64,000 nucleotides of DNA, taken from the NCBI RefSeq assembly GCF_024169245.1, contig NZ_JALJWP010000001.1:744001-808000 (forward strand), in the 5' to 3' direction. Position numbers and translations under genes: made by a program. The number at the start of each line of letters is the position of its first letter. Within the stretch, counting starts at the first letter, position 1. Shown in pieces: positions 16,209 to 26,405 of this stretch. Below the pieces are notes generated by a model. That model was not told the origin of the DNA and did not search any database. It was given only the letters and a program-made list of their open reading frames with translations. Origin of the DNA: Pseudomonas koreensis. Lineage in GTDB: Bacteria > Pseudomonadota > Gammaproteobacteria > Pseudomonadales > Pseudomonadaceae.

Positions 16209-19200
16209 TCAGATGTTCTGGCGATCACCCTTCGGATCGAAGAACACCGAAGAAACGATTTCCGCCTCGATCACGCTGCCATCGGCCAGCGGTGCGAACA
16301 CCCGCTCGCCCATGCGCTTGAGACCGCCCTTGACCACACCCATGGCAAACGAATAACCGAGGGAGTTGTGTGCGTAGCTGGAGGTCACGTGGCCGACCAT
16401 GGTCATCGGGATAGCCTGTTTGGTGTTGAACACCAATTGAGCACCTTCCGGCAGCCACTTGGTCGGATCGACCGGCTTGAGGCCCACCAGCTGCTTGCGC
16501 TGATCCTTGACGCAATCTTCACGGTTCATGCCGCGCTGGCCGATCCACGAGAACGGTTTGGTGCGACCGACACACCAGCCCATGTTCAGGTCGTCCGGGG
16601 TCATCGAGCCGTCGGTGTCCTGGCCGACGATGATGAAACCCTTCTCGGCACGCAGCACGTGCATGGTTTCGGTGCCGTACGGGGTCAGGTTGTACTGCTT
16701 GCCGGCCTCGACGATTTTCTCCAGCACGCCCATCGCGTAGTCGGCCTGCACGTTGACTTCGTACGACAGCTCACCGGTGAACGAGATACGGAACACCCGT
16801 GCCGGCACGTCGCCGACCAGACCTTCTTTCCAGGTCATGAACGGAAACGCTTCGTTGCTCAAATCGATGTCGGTCACCGCGCTGAGCAGCTTGCGGCTGT
16901 TCGGCCCGGACAAAGTCATGGTCGCCCAGTGGTCGGTGACCGAAGTGAAGTACACCTTCAGGTCCGGCCATTCGGTCTGGTGATACAGCTCCAGCCACTG
17001 CAGTACGCGCGCGGCGCCGCCGGTGGTGGTGGTCATGACGAAATGGTTGTCCGCCAAGCAAGCCGTTACACCGTCGTCGAAGACCATGCCGTCTTCCTTG
17101 CACATCAGACCGTAGCGGGCCTTGCCCACGTCGAGCTTGGTCCAGGCGTTGGTGTACACGCGGTTGAGAAACTCGCGGGCATCCGGGCCCTGGATGTCGA
17201 TCTTGCCAAGGGTCGAAGCGTCGAGCAGGCCAACGCTGTCGCGCACGGCTTTGCATTCACGCTTGACCGCCGCGTGCAGGTCTTCGCCGTTTTTCGGGAA
17301 GTACCACGGACGCTTCCACTGACCGACGTCTTCGAATTCGGCGCCGTTCTTCACATGCCAGGCATGCAGCGCGGTGTAGCGCACCGGTTCGAAGATGTGC
17401 CCACAGTGCCGACCGGCCACGGCGCCGAACGTGACCGGCGTGTAGTTCGGGCGGAACATGGTGGTGCCCATCTGCGGGATGGTCACGTTCAGCGAACGGG
17501 CAGCAATGGCCAGGCCATTGACGTTCCCAAGCTTGCCCTGATCGGTGCCGAAACCCAGGGCGGTGTAGCGTTTGACGTGCTCGACCGATTCGAAACCTTC
17601 GCGGGTCGCCAGTTCGATGCCACCGGCGGTGACGTCGTTCTGGAAGTCGACGAATTGCTTCGGTGCGCGCGCCGAGTTCTTCTCGTGCGGCACCTGGAAC
17701 AGCGCCAGGGTTGGCTCTTCGAGACGGCTCAGGGCTTTCGGCAACACGCCTTCGACGGTCTGGAAACCGGCCTCGGCAGCAGCGCGCACGCCACCTTCAA
17801 AACCGTCGGCCAACGAATCGCCAAGGGCGTAGACGCCATTGATGCCACCCACGCACACGCGCTTCTGCGGTGCTTCGCCCGGTACGAAACCGAGAATGTC
17901 TTCACGCCAGACCGGTTTGCCGCCGAGGTGCGAAGCCAGGTGAACCACCGGGCTGTAACCGCCGGAACTGGCAACCAGGTCGCAGTCGAGCCACTCGCCT
18001 GGGCTAGTCACAGCGTGTGCTTTGACGTCAATCGCAGCGACGCGGGCAGCGCTGACACGCTTGCTGCCACGCACTTCGATGACGGCGCTGCCGGTGAGGA
18101 TGCGAATGCCTTTGGCGCGCGCCTCTTCGACCAATGCACCGCGCGGATTGCTGCGCGCATCGGCGATCGCCACCACTTGCAGACTGGCGTCGAGCCAGTC
18201 CAGAGCGACGCGATAGGCGTGGTCGTTGTTGGTCGACAGCACCAGTTTTTTGCCCGGCGCTACGCCATAACGACGTACGTAAGTCGACACCGCGCCGGCA
18301 AGCATGTTGCCCGGCACGTCGTTGTTGCCGTAGACCAGCGGACGCTCGTGGGCACCGGTCGCCAGCACCACACGCTTGGCGCGGACACGGTGGATGCGCT
18401 GACGCACCTGACCGATCGGCGCGCGGTCACCGAGGTGATCGGTGAGGCGTTCGTGAATGGTCAGGAAGTTGTGGTCGTGGTAACCGTTGACCGTGGCGCG
18501 CGGCAACAGCAGCACGTCCGGGGTGTTCTTCAGTTCAGCGATGACGCTGGCAACCCATTCCATCGCCGGTTTGCCGTCGAGGCTTTCGCGGGAATCGAGC
18601 AGGCTGCCGCCGAACTCTTCCTGCTCATCGGCCAGAATCACGCGGGCACCGCTGCGCGCAGCGGCCAGGGCTGCGGCGAGACCGGCCGGGCCGGCGCCGA
18701 CGATCAGCACGTCGCAGTGCTGGTTCATGTAGTCGTAGGTGTCCGGATCGTTCTCGGTCGGCGAACGGCCAAGACCGGCAGCCTTGCGGATGTACTTCTC
18801 GTAAGTCATCCAGAACGATTGCGGGTACATGAAGGTTTTGTAGTAGAAACCCGGCGGCATCAGCTTGCCGCCGACCTTGCCGAGAATGCCCATCATGTCG
18901 TTGTTGACGCTCGGCCAGCCATTGGTGCTGGTGGCGACCAGGCCCTGATACAACGCCTGTTGCGTGGCGCGCACGTTGGGAATCTGCGTGGCTTCGGTGG
19001 CACCGATCTGCAGCACGGCGTTCGGCTCTTCGGAACCGGCGGCAAAGATGCCGCGAGGACGCGAATACTTGAAGCTGCGGCCGATGATGTCGACGCCGTT
19101 GGCGATCAGTGCAGCAGCCAGCGAGTCGCCTTCATAGCCTTTGTAGGTCTGGCCGTTGAAGGTGAAGCTCAGCACTTTGTTGCGGTCGATCCGTCCACCG

Positions 19201-19226
19201 TTGGACAGGCGATTGGTCTGGCTCAT
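16209..19226 (-). CDS. soxA: Sarcosine oxidase, alpha subunit
   Basis: A 1005-residue catalytic subunit. The N-terminal 100 residues form a ferredoxin-like domain without cluster cysteines (KGYEGDSLAAALIANG). A Rossmann domain follows (about 168-190, VLIVGAGPAGLAAALAA), which in the characterised enzyme binds NAD. The C-terminal ~380 residues are a GcvT-like aminomethyltransferase that transfers the oxidised methyl group to tetrahydrofolate, giving 5,10-methylene-THF. Together with SoxB, SoxD and SoxG the complex converts sarcosine to glycine and hydrogen peroxide in the cytosol. The start overlaps the soxD stop by 4 bases; the frame remains open upstream, but the ATG at 19226 matches the family length. 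Confidence 0.96.
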   Translation of the reverse strand: MSQTNRLSNGGRIDRNKVLSFTFNGQTYKGYEGDSLAAALIANGVDIIGRSFKYSRPRGIFAAGSEEPNAVLQIGATEATQIPNVRATQQALYQGLVATSTNGWPSVNNDMMGILGKVGGKLMPPGFYYKTFMYPQSFWMTYEKYIRKAAGLGRSPTENDPDTYDYMNQHCDVLIVGAGPAGLAAALAAARSGARVILADEQEEFGGSLLDSRESLDGKPAMEWVASVIAELKNTPDVLLLPRATVNGYHDHNFLTIHERLTDHLGDRAPIGQVRQRIHRVRAKRVVLATGAHERPLVYGNNDVPGNMLAGAVSTYVRRYGVAPGKKLVLSTNNDHAYRVALDWLDASLQVVAIADARSNPRGALVEEARAKGIRILTGSAVIEVRGSKRVSAARVAAIDVKAHAVTSPGEWLDCDLVASSGGYSPVVHLASHLGGKPVWREDILGFVPGEAPQKRVCVGGINGVYALGDSLADGFEGGVRAAAEAGFQTVEGVLPKALSRLEEPTLALFQVPHEKNSARAPKQFVDFQNDVTAGGIELATREGFESVEHVKRYTALGFGTDQGKLGNVNGLAIAARSLNVTIPQMGTTMFRPNYTPVTFGAVAGRHCGHIFEPVRYTALHAWHVKNGAEFEDVGQWKRPWYFPKNGEDLHAAVKRECKAVRDSVGLLDASTLGKIDIQGPDAREFLNRVYTNAWTKLDVGKARYGLMCKEDGMVFDDGVTACLADNHFVMTTTTGGAARVLQWLELYHQTEWPDLKVYFTSVTDHWATMTLSGPNSRKLLSAVTDIDLSNEAFPFMTWKEGLVGDVPARVFRISFTGELSYEVNVQADYAMGVLEKIVEAGKQYNLTPYGTETMHVLRAEKGFIIVGQDTDGSMTPDDLNMGWCVGRTKPFSWIGQRGMNREDCVKDQRKQLVGLKPVDPTKWLPEGAQLVFNTKQAIPMTMVGHVTSSYAHNSLGYSFAMGVVKGGLKRMGERVFAPLADGSVIEAEIVSSVFFDPKGDRQNI

Positions 19227-19552
19227 ACCTTCTCTCCCAGCGCCGTCGCGGCTGTTTTCGCAGTGCCAGCCTTGTCGGTGAATTGCGGCTTCTCGCCGAT
19301 CTTGTAGCTCTCGAGAATCTCGTAGGTCACGGTATCGCGAGTGACGTTGAAATACTGCCGGCAACCGGCAACGTGGTCCCACAACTCATGGTGCAGGCCG
19401 CGCGGGTTATCGCGGAAGAACATGTAGTCGCCCCACTCTTCATCGGTGCAGGCGTTCGGATCCAGCGGCCGCGGGATGTGCGCCTGGCCGGATGCATGGA
19501 ATTCCTCTTCGGAGCGCAGTTCGCCGCAGTGAGGACAGAAGATGTGCAACAT
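19223..19552 (-). CDS. soxD: Sarcosine oxidase, delta subunit
   Basis: A 109-residue zinc-binding subunit of the same heterotetramer. The N-terminus carries the zinc ligands in HIFCPHCGELR with a histidine/cysteine pair further on (WDHVAGCRQYFNVTRDT). Residues EEWGDYMFFRDNPRG are conserved in the family. It lies between soxB (14-base gap) and soxA (4-base overlap), so translation is coupled. Confidence 0.95.
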   Translation of the reverse strand: MLHIFCPHCGELRSEEEFHASGQAHIPRPLDPNACTDEEWGDYMFFRDNPRGLHHELWDHVAGCRQYFNVTRDTVTYEILESYKIGEKPQFTDKAGTAKTAATALGEKV

Positions 19553-19566
19553 AGGGATTTCTCCTG

Positions 19567-20817
19567 TTAGTGGGCGACGGCAGCAGCGCCGTGTTCGTCG
19601 ATGAGCGCACCGTTGTGGAAACGGTCAATGGAAAACGGTGCGGCCAGCGGGTGCATTTCACCCTTGGCCAGACTCGCGGCAAACACGTTGCCCGAACCCG
19701 GTGTGGCCTTGAAGCCACCGGTGCCCCAACCGCAGTTGAAGAACATGTTCGGCACCGGCGTTTTCGAGATGATCGGGCAAGCGTCCGGGGTGGTGTCGAC
19801 GATGCCGCCCCACTGGCGGTTCATGCGTACCCGGGACAACACTGGGAACATCTCGACGATGGCCTGGATGGTGTGCTCGATCACCGGGTACGAACCACGC
19901 TGGCCGTAGCCGTTGTAACCGTCGATACCGGCGCCGATCACCAGGTCGCCCTTGTCGGACTGGCTGATGTAACCGTGCACGGCGTTGGACATGATCACGC
20001 TGTCGATAATCGGTTTGATCGGCTCGGACACCAGCGCTTGCAGCGGGTGGGATTCGATCGGCAGACGAAAACCGGCAAGCTTGGCCATGTGCCCGGAGTT
20101 ACCGGCCGTCACGACACCGACGCGCTTGGCGCCGATGAAACCCTTGTTGGTTTCAACACCGATGCACACGCCGTTTTCCTTGCGGAAACCGATCACTTCG
20201 GTCTGCTGGATCAGATCCACGCCCAAGGCATCGGCGGCACGCGCGAAGCCCCAAGCCACGGCATCGTGACGGGCCACGCCGCCGCGACGCTGCACAGTGG
20301 CGCCCATGATCGGGTAGCGGGTGTTCTTCGAGCAGTCCAGGTACGGAATCTCGTCCGCCACTTGCTTGGCGTCGAGCAGTTCGCCGTCGACGCCGTTGAG
20401 GCGGTTGGCGCTGACCCGACGTTCGGAATCACGGATGTCCTGCAGGGTGTGGCACAGGTTGTAGACGCCACGCTGGGAGAACATCACGTTGTAGTTGAGA
20501 TCCTGCGACAGGCCTTCCCACAATTTCATAGCGTGTTCGTACAAGTGCGCCGACTCGTCCCACAGGTAGTTGGAACGCACGATGGTGGTGTTGCGCGCAG
20601 TGTTACCACCGCCCAGCCAGCCCTTCTCGACCACGGCGACATTGGTGATGCCGTGCTCCTTGGCCAGATAGTAGGCCGTCGCCAGGCCGTGCCCGCCGCC
20701 ACCGACGATGACCACGTCGTAGACTTTTTTCGGGGTGGGCGTGCGCCACATGCGCTGCCAGTTTTCGTGGTGGCTGAGCGAGTGTTTGAACAGGCCGAAG
20801 CCGGAATAGCGTTGCAT
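19567..20817 (-). CDS. soxB: Sarcosine oxidase, beta subunit
   Basis: A 416-residue flavoprotein subunit carrying the sarcosine oxidation site. The FAD-binding motif is [20 protein letters not shown] (about 34-53), with the DAO-family glycine-rich and C-terminal motifs ([13 protein letters not shown]). In known enzymes it also holds the covalently attached FMN. The ATG at 20817 (MQRYSG) is chosen because GGAG sits eight bases upstream; the ATG two codons earlier is too close to that site. It follows glyA by 21 bases. Confidence 0.95.
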   Translation of the reverse strand: MQRYSGFGLFKHSLSHHENWQRMWRTPTPKKVYDVVIVGGGGHGLATAYYLAKEHGITNVAVVEKGWLGGGNTARNTTIVRSNYLWDESAHLYEHAMKLWEGLSQDLNYNVMFSQRGVYNLCHTLQDIRDSERRVSANRLNGVDGELLDAKQVADEIPYLDCSKNTRYPIMGATVQRRGGVARHDAVAWGFARAADALGVDLIQQTEVIGFRKENGVCIGVETNKGFIGAKRVGVVTAGNSGHMAKLAGFRLPIESHPLQALVSEPIKPIIDSVIMSNAVHGYISQSDKGDLVIGAGIDGYNGYGQRGSYPVIEHTIQAIVEMFPVLSRVRMNRQWGGIVDTTPDACPIISKTPVPNMFFNCGWGTGGFKATPGSGNVFAASLAKGEMHPLAAPFSIDRFHNGALIDEHGAAAVAH

Positions 20818-20838
20818 AGTCATTACTCCAAAGCCGAC

Positions 20839-22092
20839 TCAGCGATAAACCGGGAAATCTGCACACAGGGCCGAGACCTGCTGGGCGACATTGGCCTCGA
20901 CATCGGCGTCGCCGAGGTTGTCGAGGATGTCGCAGATCCAGCCCGCGAGGGTTTCGCACTGGCTGACCTTGAAGCCACGCGTGGTCACCGCCGGGGTGCC
21001 GATGCGCAGGCCCGAGGTCACGAACGGCGACTGCGGGTCGTTCGGCACGGCGTTCTTGTTGACGGTGATGTGCGCGCGGCCCAGCGCGGCGTCGGCGTCT
21101 TTGCCGGTCAGGCCCTGACGGATCAGGCTGACCAGGAACAGATGGTTGTCGGTGCCACCGGAGACCACATCGTAGCCACGCTTGATGAACACGCTGGCCA
21201 TCGCCTGAGCGTTGTCGATCACTTGTTGCTGATACGCCTTGAAGCCAGGCTCCAGCGCTTCCTTGAAGCACACCGCTTTACCGGCGATGACGTGCATCAG
21301 CGGACCGCCCTGGGCGCCGGGGAATACCGCAGCGTTGAGCTTCTTCTCGATCTCTTCGTTGGACTTGGCCAGGATCAGCCCGCCACGGGGACCGCGCAGG
21401 GTTTTGTGGGTGGTGGTGGTGACCACGTCGGCGTACGGCAGCGGGTTCGGGTACAGGCCGGCAGCGACCAGACCGGCGACGTGAGCCATGTCGACGAACA
21501 GCAGCGCACCGACCTTGTCGGCGATCTGACGGAAGCGCGGGAAGTCCAGAGTCTTCGAGTAAGCCGAGAAACCGGCAACGATCATTTTCGGTTTGCACTC
21601 GACGGCCAGACGCTCGACTTCGTCATAGTCGATCAGCCCGGTGTCGGTGTTGATGCCGTACTGCACGGCGTTATAGAGCTTGCCCGAAGACGAGACTTTC
21701 GCGCCGTGGGTCAGGTGACCGCCGTGGGCCAGACTCATGCCGAGAATGGTGTCGCCCGGCTGGATCAGCGCCAGGTACACGGCGCTGTTGGCCGAAGAAC
21801 CGGAGTGCGGCTGGACGTTGGCGTAATCGGCGCCAAACAGCTGCTTGGCGCGTTCGATGGCCAGCGCCTCGACTTTGTCCACGTGCTCGCAGCCGCCGTA
21901 GTAGCGCTTGCCCGGGTAGCCTTCGGCGTATTTGTTGGTCAGGCCGCTGCCTTGCGCCTGCATGACGCGCTTGCTGGTGTAGTTCTCCGACGCGATCAGC
22001 TCGATGTGATCTTCCTGACGTTGCTCCTCGGCATTCATCGCCGCCAGCAGTGCATCGTCGTAACCCTGGATCTGGTCTTGCTTGCTGAACAT
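20839..22092 (-). CDS. glyA: Serine hydroxymethyltransferase
   Basis: A 417-residue PLP enzyme that interconverts glycine plus 5,10-methylene-THF with serine plus THF. The signature around the PLP lysine is [15 protein letters not shown], and the N-terminal motif is [14 protein letters not shown]. As first gene of the glyA-soxBDAG-purU-fdhA operon it uses both products of sarcosine oxidase, glycine and methylene-THF, to make serine, which the serine dehydratase at 56306 can turn into pyruvate. The ATG at 22092 has GGGAGAG upstream; the longer open frame runs into repeat DNA. The 5' gap holds the operon promoter but I could not define a site. Confidence 0.96.
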   Translation of the reverse strand: MFSKQDQIQGYDDALLAAMNAEEQRQEDHIELIASENYTSKRVMQAQGSGLTNKYAEGYPGKRYYGGCEHVDKVEALAIERAKQLFGADYANVQPHSGSSANSAVYLALIQPGDTILGMSLAHGGHLTHGAKVSSSGKLYNAVQYGINTDTGLIDYDEVERLAVECKPKMIVAGFSAYSKTLDFPRFRQIADKVGALLFVDMAHVAGLVAAGLYPNPLPYADVVTTTTHKTLRGPRGGLILAKSNEEIEKKLNAAVFPGAQGGPLMHVIAGKAVCFKEALEPGFKAYQQQVIDNAQAMASVFIKRGYDVVSGGTDNHLFLVSLIRQGLTGKDADAALGRAHITVNKNAVPNDPQSPFVTSGLRIGTPAVTTRGFKVSQCETLAGWICDILDNLGDADVEANVAQQVSALCADFPVYR

Positions 22093-22265
22093 CGCGTCTC
22101 TCCCAGCGGCATCTGTGCGCCATTCGTCTCGGTAAGGCACCGGCAGTGATGGCAGTGCCCTTTGATGCGATGGTATGACCGGCTTCGAGTGCTCAAATGC
22201 CTGCGGACGCCACGCAAAGGTGCGTTTACGACATGGCTGGAAATGACCCGAAGAATGCACTGTCC

Positions 22266-22346
22266 CTGTAGGAGCTGCCGAAGGCTGCGATCTTTTGACT
22301 TTGACTTTGAAGATCAAAAGATCGCAGCCTTCGGCAGCTCCTACAG
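22266..22346. repeat. Inverted repeat pair, family R3 (reverse arrangement)
   Basis: Two R3 units in the opposite order to most copies (GTAGGAGCTGCCGAAGGCTG first). It lies about 175 bases upstream of glyA and directly after the TraX-like gene. Confidence 0.87.
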
Positions 22347-22349
22347 GGC

Positions 22350-23060
22350 TTATGCGATCAACTGGCGGGCGGCGAGCAGCAGGAGGAAATGCGCGGGATA
22401 CAGCGCATACGCCCAGCGCCGCATCGGTGGTGGCCGGACATGTCGCCCATGTCGCAACAAGAACATTCCGAGCATCGGCGCAAACACGCACGTCGCCAGA
22501 CCAAGAATCGCCACGCTGCTGCCGAACCGCGCCGATTCGAGCAGCACCTGCCATTGGTTCGCCGCCAGACACACCAGCCCCGGCAACAGGCTGAAATACC
22601 AGGGTCTGCGAAAAACCAGCAGCATCGCCAACGGCAACAATACGCCGAAGAAACCGAACATCAGTCGATCTGAAAAAACCGCCGCAACCACCAGCGCGGT
22701 CAACCCGAGTAATCGCGACAGCGACGCAGAATCCTGCCAGCCGCGTGTCACCAGCAAGCCCAGCGCCAGCGTCGGCATCACGTTCAAGGTGTCAGGCTCG
22801 GGTATGTACAAGCGATAGGGGATTTCGCTGACGGCGCTGAACAACAACAGCCAGCCCAGATAGCGCCATTCCATCTTGCGCGAACCGTCGCGCGCCAGGT
22901 TCGCCGCCATAGCCAGGCAAAACCACGGAAACGCCAGCCGCCCCGGCAGATACAGCCAGTCGACGGAGAAGCCGACATATCGCAGGTGATCGAGCAACAT
23001 GCTCAGCAGCGCCAGCCACTTGAGCAGATCCAGGGCACCGTCGCGTTGGCTCAGGTGCAT
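22350..23060 (-). CDS. TraX family membrane protein
   Basis: A 236-residue polytopic membrane protein of the TraX family. It begins with [20 protein letters not shown], the family's first helix with its conserved lysine and aspartate/histidine, and continues with about seven more hydrophobic helices ([36 protein letters not shown], and others) ending near the C-terminus. TraX of F plasmid N-acetylates pilin, but chromosomal members in Pseudomonas have no established substrate. The ATG at 23060 starts the first helix; the upstream ATG at 23150 would add a polar extension. It diverges from ltaE. Confidence 0.8.
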   Translation of the reverse strand: MHLSQRDGALDLLKWLALLSMLLDHLRYVGFSVDWLYLPGRLAFPWFCLAMAANLARDGSRKMEWRYLGWLLLFSAVSEIPYRLYIPEPDTLNVMPTLALGLLVTRGWQDSASLSRLLGLTALVVAAVFSDRLMFGFFGVLLPLAMLLVFRRPWYFSLLPGLVCLAANQWQVLLESARFGSSVAILGLATCVFAPMLGMFLLRHGRHVRPPPMRRWAYALYPAHFLLLLAARQLIA

Positions 23061-23186
23061 AATCGGCCCATAAACTGGTAATTTTCCCCACCCGACATTG
23101 CATGTGCTCCCCGGAAGATCTTCGGTAAAGTGCGCATCCTCATTGACCACGAGCCTTCACAAGAGTCTCGATTACGGAAGCCGGCC

Positions 23187-24227
23187 ATGACCGACAAGAG
23201 CCAACAATTCGCCAGCGACAACTATTCCGGTATCTGCCCTGAAGCCTGGGCCGCCATGGAGCAGGCCAACCACGGCCACCAGCGCGCGTATGGCGACGAT
23301 GAATGGACCGCGCGCGCGGCCGATCATTTCCGCAGACTGTTCGAAACCGACTGCGAAGTGTTCTTCGCCTTCAACGGCACCGCCGCCAACTCGCTGGCCC
23401 TGTCGTCGCTGTGCCAGAGTTACCACAGCGTGATCTGCTCGGAAACCGCCCACGTCGAAACCGACGAATGCGGCGCTCCGGAATTCTTCTCCAACGGCTC
23501 GAAGCTGCTGATCGCCGGCACTGAAAACGGCAAGATCACCCCGCAGTCGATCCGCGAAGTCGCGCTCAAGCGCCAGGACATCCACTACCCGAAACCGCGC
23601 GTGGTAACCCTGACCCAGGCCACCGAAGTCGGCAGCGTCTACACCCCGGAAGAAGTCCGCGCCATCAGCGCGACTTGCAAGGAACTGGGCCTGCACCTGC
23701 ACATGGATGGCGCACGCTTCTCCAACGCCTGCGCATTCCTCGGCTGCTCGCCTGCCGACCTGACCTGGAAGGCCGGCGTCGACGTGCTGTGCTTCGGCGG
23801 CACAAAGAACGGTATGGCGGTGGGTGAAGCGATCCTGTTCTTCAACCACAAACTGGCCGAAGACTTCGACTACCGTTGCAAACAGGCCGGGCAACTGGCA
23901 TCGAAAATGCGCTTCCTGTCGGCACCGTGGGTCGGCATTCTGGAAAACGACGCCTGGCTCAAATACGCCCGCCACGCCAACCACTGCGCGCAACTGCTGG
24001 CAGAGCTGGTCAGCGATATCCCCGGCGTCGAACTGATGTTCCCGGTGCAGGCCAACGGCGTATTCCTGCAACTGTCCGAGCCGGCAATCGCCGCGCTGAC
24101 CGCGAAGAACTGGCGCTTCTATACCTTCATCGGCAAGGGCGGCGCGCGCTTTATGTGCTCGTGGGATACCGAAGAAGAACGCGTGCGCGAACTGGCGGGC
24201 GATATTCGTGAGGTCATGTCGGCCTGA
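23187..24227 (+). CDS. ltaE: Low-specificity L-threonine aldolase
   Basis: A 346-residue PLP-dependent enzyme that splits L-threonine or L-allo-threonine into glycine and acetaldehyde. The PLP lysine lies in CFGGTKNGMAVGEA, and the substrate loop is HMDGARFSNACAFLG. The start ATG at 23187 (MTDKSQQFASDNYSG) matches the family N-terminus; an upstream in-frame codon at 23130 lacks a ribosome site. It fits the local theme of glycine metabolism and is found near the glyA-sox genes in other Pseudomonas. Confidence 0.93.
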   Translation: MTDKSQQFASDNYSGICPEAWAAMEQANHGHQRAYGDDEWTARAADHFRRLFETDCEVFFAFNGTAANSLALSSLCQSYHSVICSETAHVETDECGAPEFFSNGSKLLIAGTENGKITPQSIREVALKRQDIHYPKPRVVTLTQATEVGSVYTPEEVRAISATCKELGLHLHMDGARFSNACAFLGCSPADLTWKAGVDVLCFGGTKNGMAVGEAILFFNHKLAEDFDYRCKQAGQLASKMRFLSAPWVGILENDAWLKYARHANHCAQLLAELVSDIPGVELMFPVQANGVFLQLSEPAIAALTAKNWRFYTFIGKGGARFMCSWDTEEERVRELAGDIREVMSA

Positions 24228-24234
24228 TTCTCCT

Positions 24235-24300
24235 CCCGCGTTGCATTCCCATGCTCAGCACGGGGATGCAACCCGGGAGGCTGCGCGTCCCAGACCTGCA
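24235..24300. repeat. Decayed R1-like element
   Basis: GCATTCCCATGCTCAGCACG followed by GGGATGCA and a GCGCGTCCC arm resemble the R1 family but several positions have diverged and one end is missing. It marks the left border of the hcp island. Confidence 0.5.
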
Positions 24301-24387
24301 TTTTCAGAATCGGACTACACCAAGGCCTACAGAAAGCACAAAAATCCCGCCATAGACTGCCCGCTCCCGACTCAAGGAGCGCACGCG

Positions 24388-24873
24388 ATGGCCATTCCCG
24401 GCTACATGACGATCACGGGCAAGACCCAAGGGCTGATTTCGGCAGGCTGCTCAACGCCTGATTCGGTCGGCAACAGATATCAGGCGGCACACACCGATGA
24501 AATCATGGTGCTGTCGTACAGCCACAACCTCGCCAACATCGACAACTCTCACCGAGCCACCCACGCTCCGGTCATTGTCACCAAAGTCGTCGACAAATCT
24601 TCACCGCTGCTGGCTCAGGCGCTGACCAACCGTGAAGAGATCGACTGCAAGATCAATTTCTACCGAACCTCCCCTCAGGGTCAGCAGGAAAAATACTTTT
24701 CTGTCTCGATCGACGGTGCGGTGCTCACCGAACTGAACCTGGATATGCCCCACGTCATTCTGCACAACGACGCTGAACCTCAAGAGCAGGTCGCGATTCG
24801 TTATCGTGGCATCAGTTGGGTACATCACCTCGCCGGGACCAGCGGCCATGCCTCGTGGGGCGAAGAAGGTTGA
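24388..24873 (+). CDS. hcp: Type VI secretion tube protein Hcp
   Basis: A 161-residue Hcp-family protein; hexameric rings of Hcp form the type VI secretion tube and can carry effectors in the lumen. The N-terminus MAIPGYMTITGKTQGLISAG and the strands EIMVLSYSHNL, THAPVIVTKVVDKSSPLLAQAL and INFYRTSPQGQQEKYFSVSI follow the family closely. AAGGAGC precedes the ATG. No other T6SS structural gene is present in the window, so this is an orphan hcp that would feed an apparatus encoded elsewhere. Its stop overlaps the TTG start of the next gene, which strongly suggests that the next gene's product is an Hcp-carried effector. Confidence 0.92.
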   Translation: MAIPGYMTITGKTQGLISAGCSTPDSVGNRYQAAHTDEIMVLSYSHNLANIDNSHRATHAPVIVTKVVDKSSPLLAQALTNREEIDCKINFYRTSPQGQQEKYFSVSIDGAVLTELNLDMPHVILHNDAEPQEQVAIRYRGISWVHHLAGTSGHASWGEEG

Positions 24874-26333
24874 GCGATCAGCGCCATGGCCTCGGCGACG
24901 TTCGACACGTTGCCGGCGAGCTGCTCGCACAGGCACAGACAGTCGGCTCACGTCATCTGGCATTCGGCAGTGCGCGCGTGCAGTTCAATCAGGCCATCGC
25001 GCGCTTCGCCAAGGGTATTGTCGATGATGTCGCCAACGGCCGTCTTTCAGCGGACATGGGCCTTGACGCCCTCGCACAGGAACAGCGCCATCTTCTGAAC
25101 CAATCCAGATCTCTGGTACGCAACATCAAAGGCGCCATTCCTGAAGCGGTGAAAAAACGTCCGTTATCGATGCTCAGGCAGCATCCCTCGCGCTCCGATC
25201 CAGACAGGTTGCTGCGCGCGATTCATCAGCAGAACCTCAGAGTGACGCGCCTGGACACCAGCAACAACGCTGGGCCCCACCCTGTCGACGACTTGAAGTT
25301 CTTCCCCAGCGAACACTGGCCGCAAGAACGTCCAGCCCCACCGGAGCCGGGGTTTTACGTCGTGCCGAAAAGCATTGTCGCCGAGAAGCTCGAGGCACAG
25401 CTTTTTCCCTCTGCCAAGCCGAATGTCATCGCCAGATTCAGGAGCTTGAATCCGAACGCGGACATGATTAAAGCCGGTTCGATGATCGTGCTGAGCGATC
25501 CTGACAATCAACAATGCACATACGAAGAAGCATTGCTGATGCAGACCGCGCGTTTTGTCAGTGCGACGCTGGAACCGCTGACCGTGGAAGAAGCGGATTT
25601 CATGGCGCAGCACTATGGCGTGATCCAGACCGCACTCGCCTATGAATCAAAAGTGATCGGGGTCGTCACGGCCATGGCGGCCAATCATCTGGATGGCATA
25701 AAAAATGTCCTCGCAGATCTTGAGAAGTTGCATGTTCATACGCTGGACGTAAAAGGCAGCCTGAACTCGAAGCCGTTCAAAAAACAGCGTGCGCAGTTGC
25801 TGGAAAAACTGGACGTCCATCTCAACCAGTTCACCCGGCAAAGCATTGGTCTCCCGGATCACCCGAGTCTCAAGACCGCTCTCGGCATCGATCATCCTCA
25901 CCTGGTGCACCGCTGGCGAAAAGCCGGCGGAATCGGCCAGAACCCGGGTTATGCCACGCATATTAGGGCTATCAGCCAAGCGTCACAGTACGTCAAATAT
26001 GGCGGCTGGATCGGCACAGCAGTAGGCGGTGGCGCCTCGGCCTTGAAGGTGCAGGATGTGTGCCTGCATGGGAATACCGAGGCGTGTGAAAAGGTGAAAT
26101 TCACGGAAACCGGAAGCTTTATGGGTGGCATGGCTGGAGGAGCAATCAGCAGTCGCCTCTTGACTGCGCCACTAGCAGCGAAAATTTGTCTGGGAATAGG
26201 CGTTCCGACAGGAGGAGTTGGCACCTTGGTCTGCGGTGCAGTAGCGGTGGGCGTCGGATCTCTTGCAGCGGTAATAATAGGTGAAACATTGGGCGAAGAT
26301 GCTGCTGAGATAATTTACCAAGATACTCGATGA
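24870..26333 (+). CDS. Candidate Hcp-dependent T6SS effector with Gly-rich membrane-inserting C-terminus
   Basis: A 487-residue protein not assignable to a named family. The proposed start is TTG at 24870, overlapping the hcp stop (TTGA); no ATG or GTG start near it is equally well placed. Residues about 1-90 are helical and charged (DVRHVAGELLAQAQTVGSRH). About 160-210 look LysM-like (FYVVPKSIV, then FRSLNPNADMIKAGSMIVLS). A helical middle (about 215-340) is followed by a C-terminal quarter rich in glycine and hydrophobic residues: YGGWIGTAVGGGAS at 378-391 and MGGMAGGAISS through VGVGSLAAVIIGETLG at 418-474. GxxxG and glycine-zipper patterns there suggest membrane insertion, as in pore-forming T6SS toxins. 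Base composition becomes markedly AT-rich at the 3' end. Effector role is inference from the coupling to hcp and from the membrane gene downstream. Confidence 0.7.
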   Translation: MSDQRHGLGDVRHVAGELLAQAQTVGSRHLAFGSARVQFNQAIARFAKGIVDDVANGRLSADMGLDALAQEQRHLLNQSRSLVRNIKGAIPEAVKKRPLSMLRQHPSRSDPDRLLRAIHQQNLRVTRLDTSNNAGPHPVDDLKFFPSEHWPQERPAPPEPGFYVVPKSIVAEKLEAQLFPSAKPNVIARFRSLNPNADMIKAGSMIVLSDPDNQQCTYEEALLMQTARFVSATLEPLTVEEADFMAQHYGVIQTALAYESKVIGVVTAMAANHLDGIKNVLADLEKLHVHTLDVKGSLNSKPFKKQRAQLLEKLDVHLNQFTRQSIGLPDHPSLKTALGIDHPHLVHRWRKAGGIGQNPGYATHIRAISQASQYVKYGGWIGTAVGGGASALKVQDVCLHGNTEACEKVKFTETGSFMGGMAGGAISSRLLTAPLAAKICLGIGVPTGGVGTLVCGAVAVGVGSLAAVIIGETLGEDAAEIIYQDTR

Positions 26334-26405
26334 GTCGCCTGACCAAACATTGCCCAAAACAAAACCAGCGAACACTCCAAGCAGAACCAAATAGCGTTTT
26401 TCTTT

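Noticed and set aside
15441..19307. 1288-codon open frame on the plus strand
   Set aside because: It is exactly antisense to soxG and soxA, has no ribosome site or recognisable domain, and runs through an R1 repeat; a by-product of high-GC codon use in the real genes.
19570..22149. 859-codon open frame on the plus strand
   Set aside because: Antisense to soxB and glyA, which have unmistakable motifs; no support for expression.
24816..24869. Longer start for the candidate effector inside hcp
   Set aside because: The upstream codons only translate hcp in another frame; the TTG at the hcp stop gives a natural coupled start.
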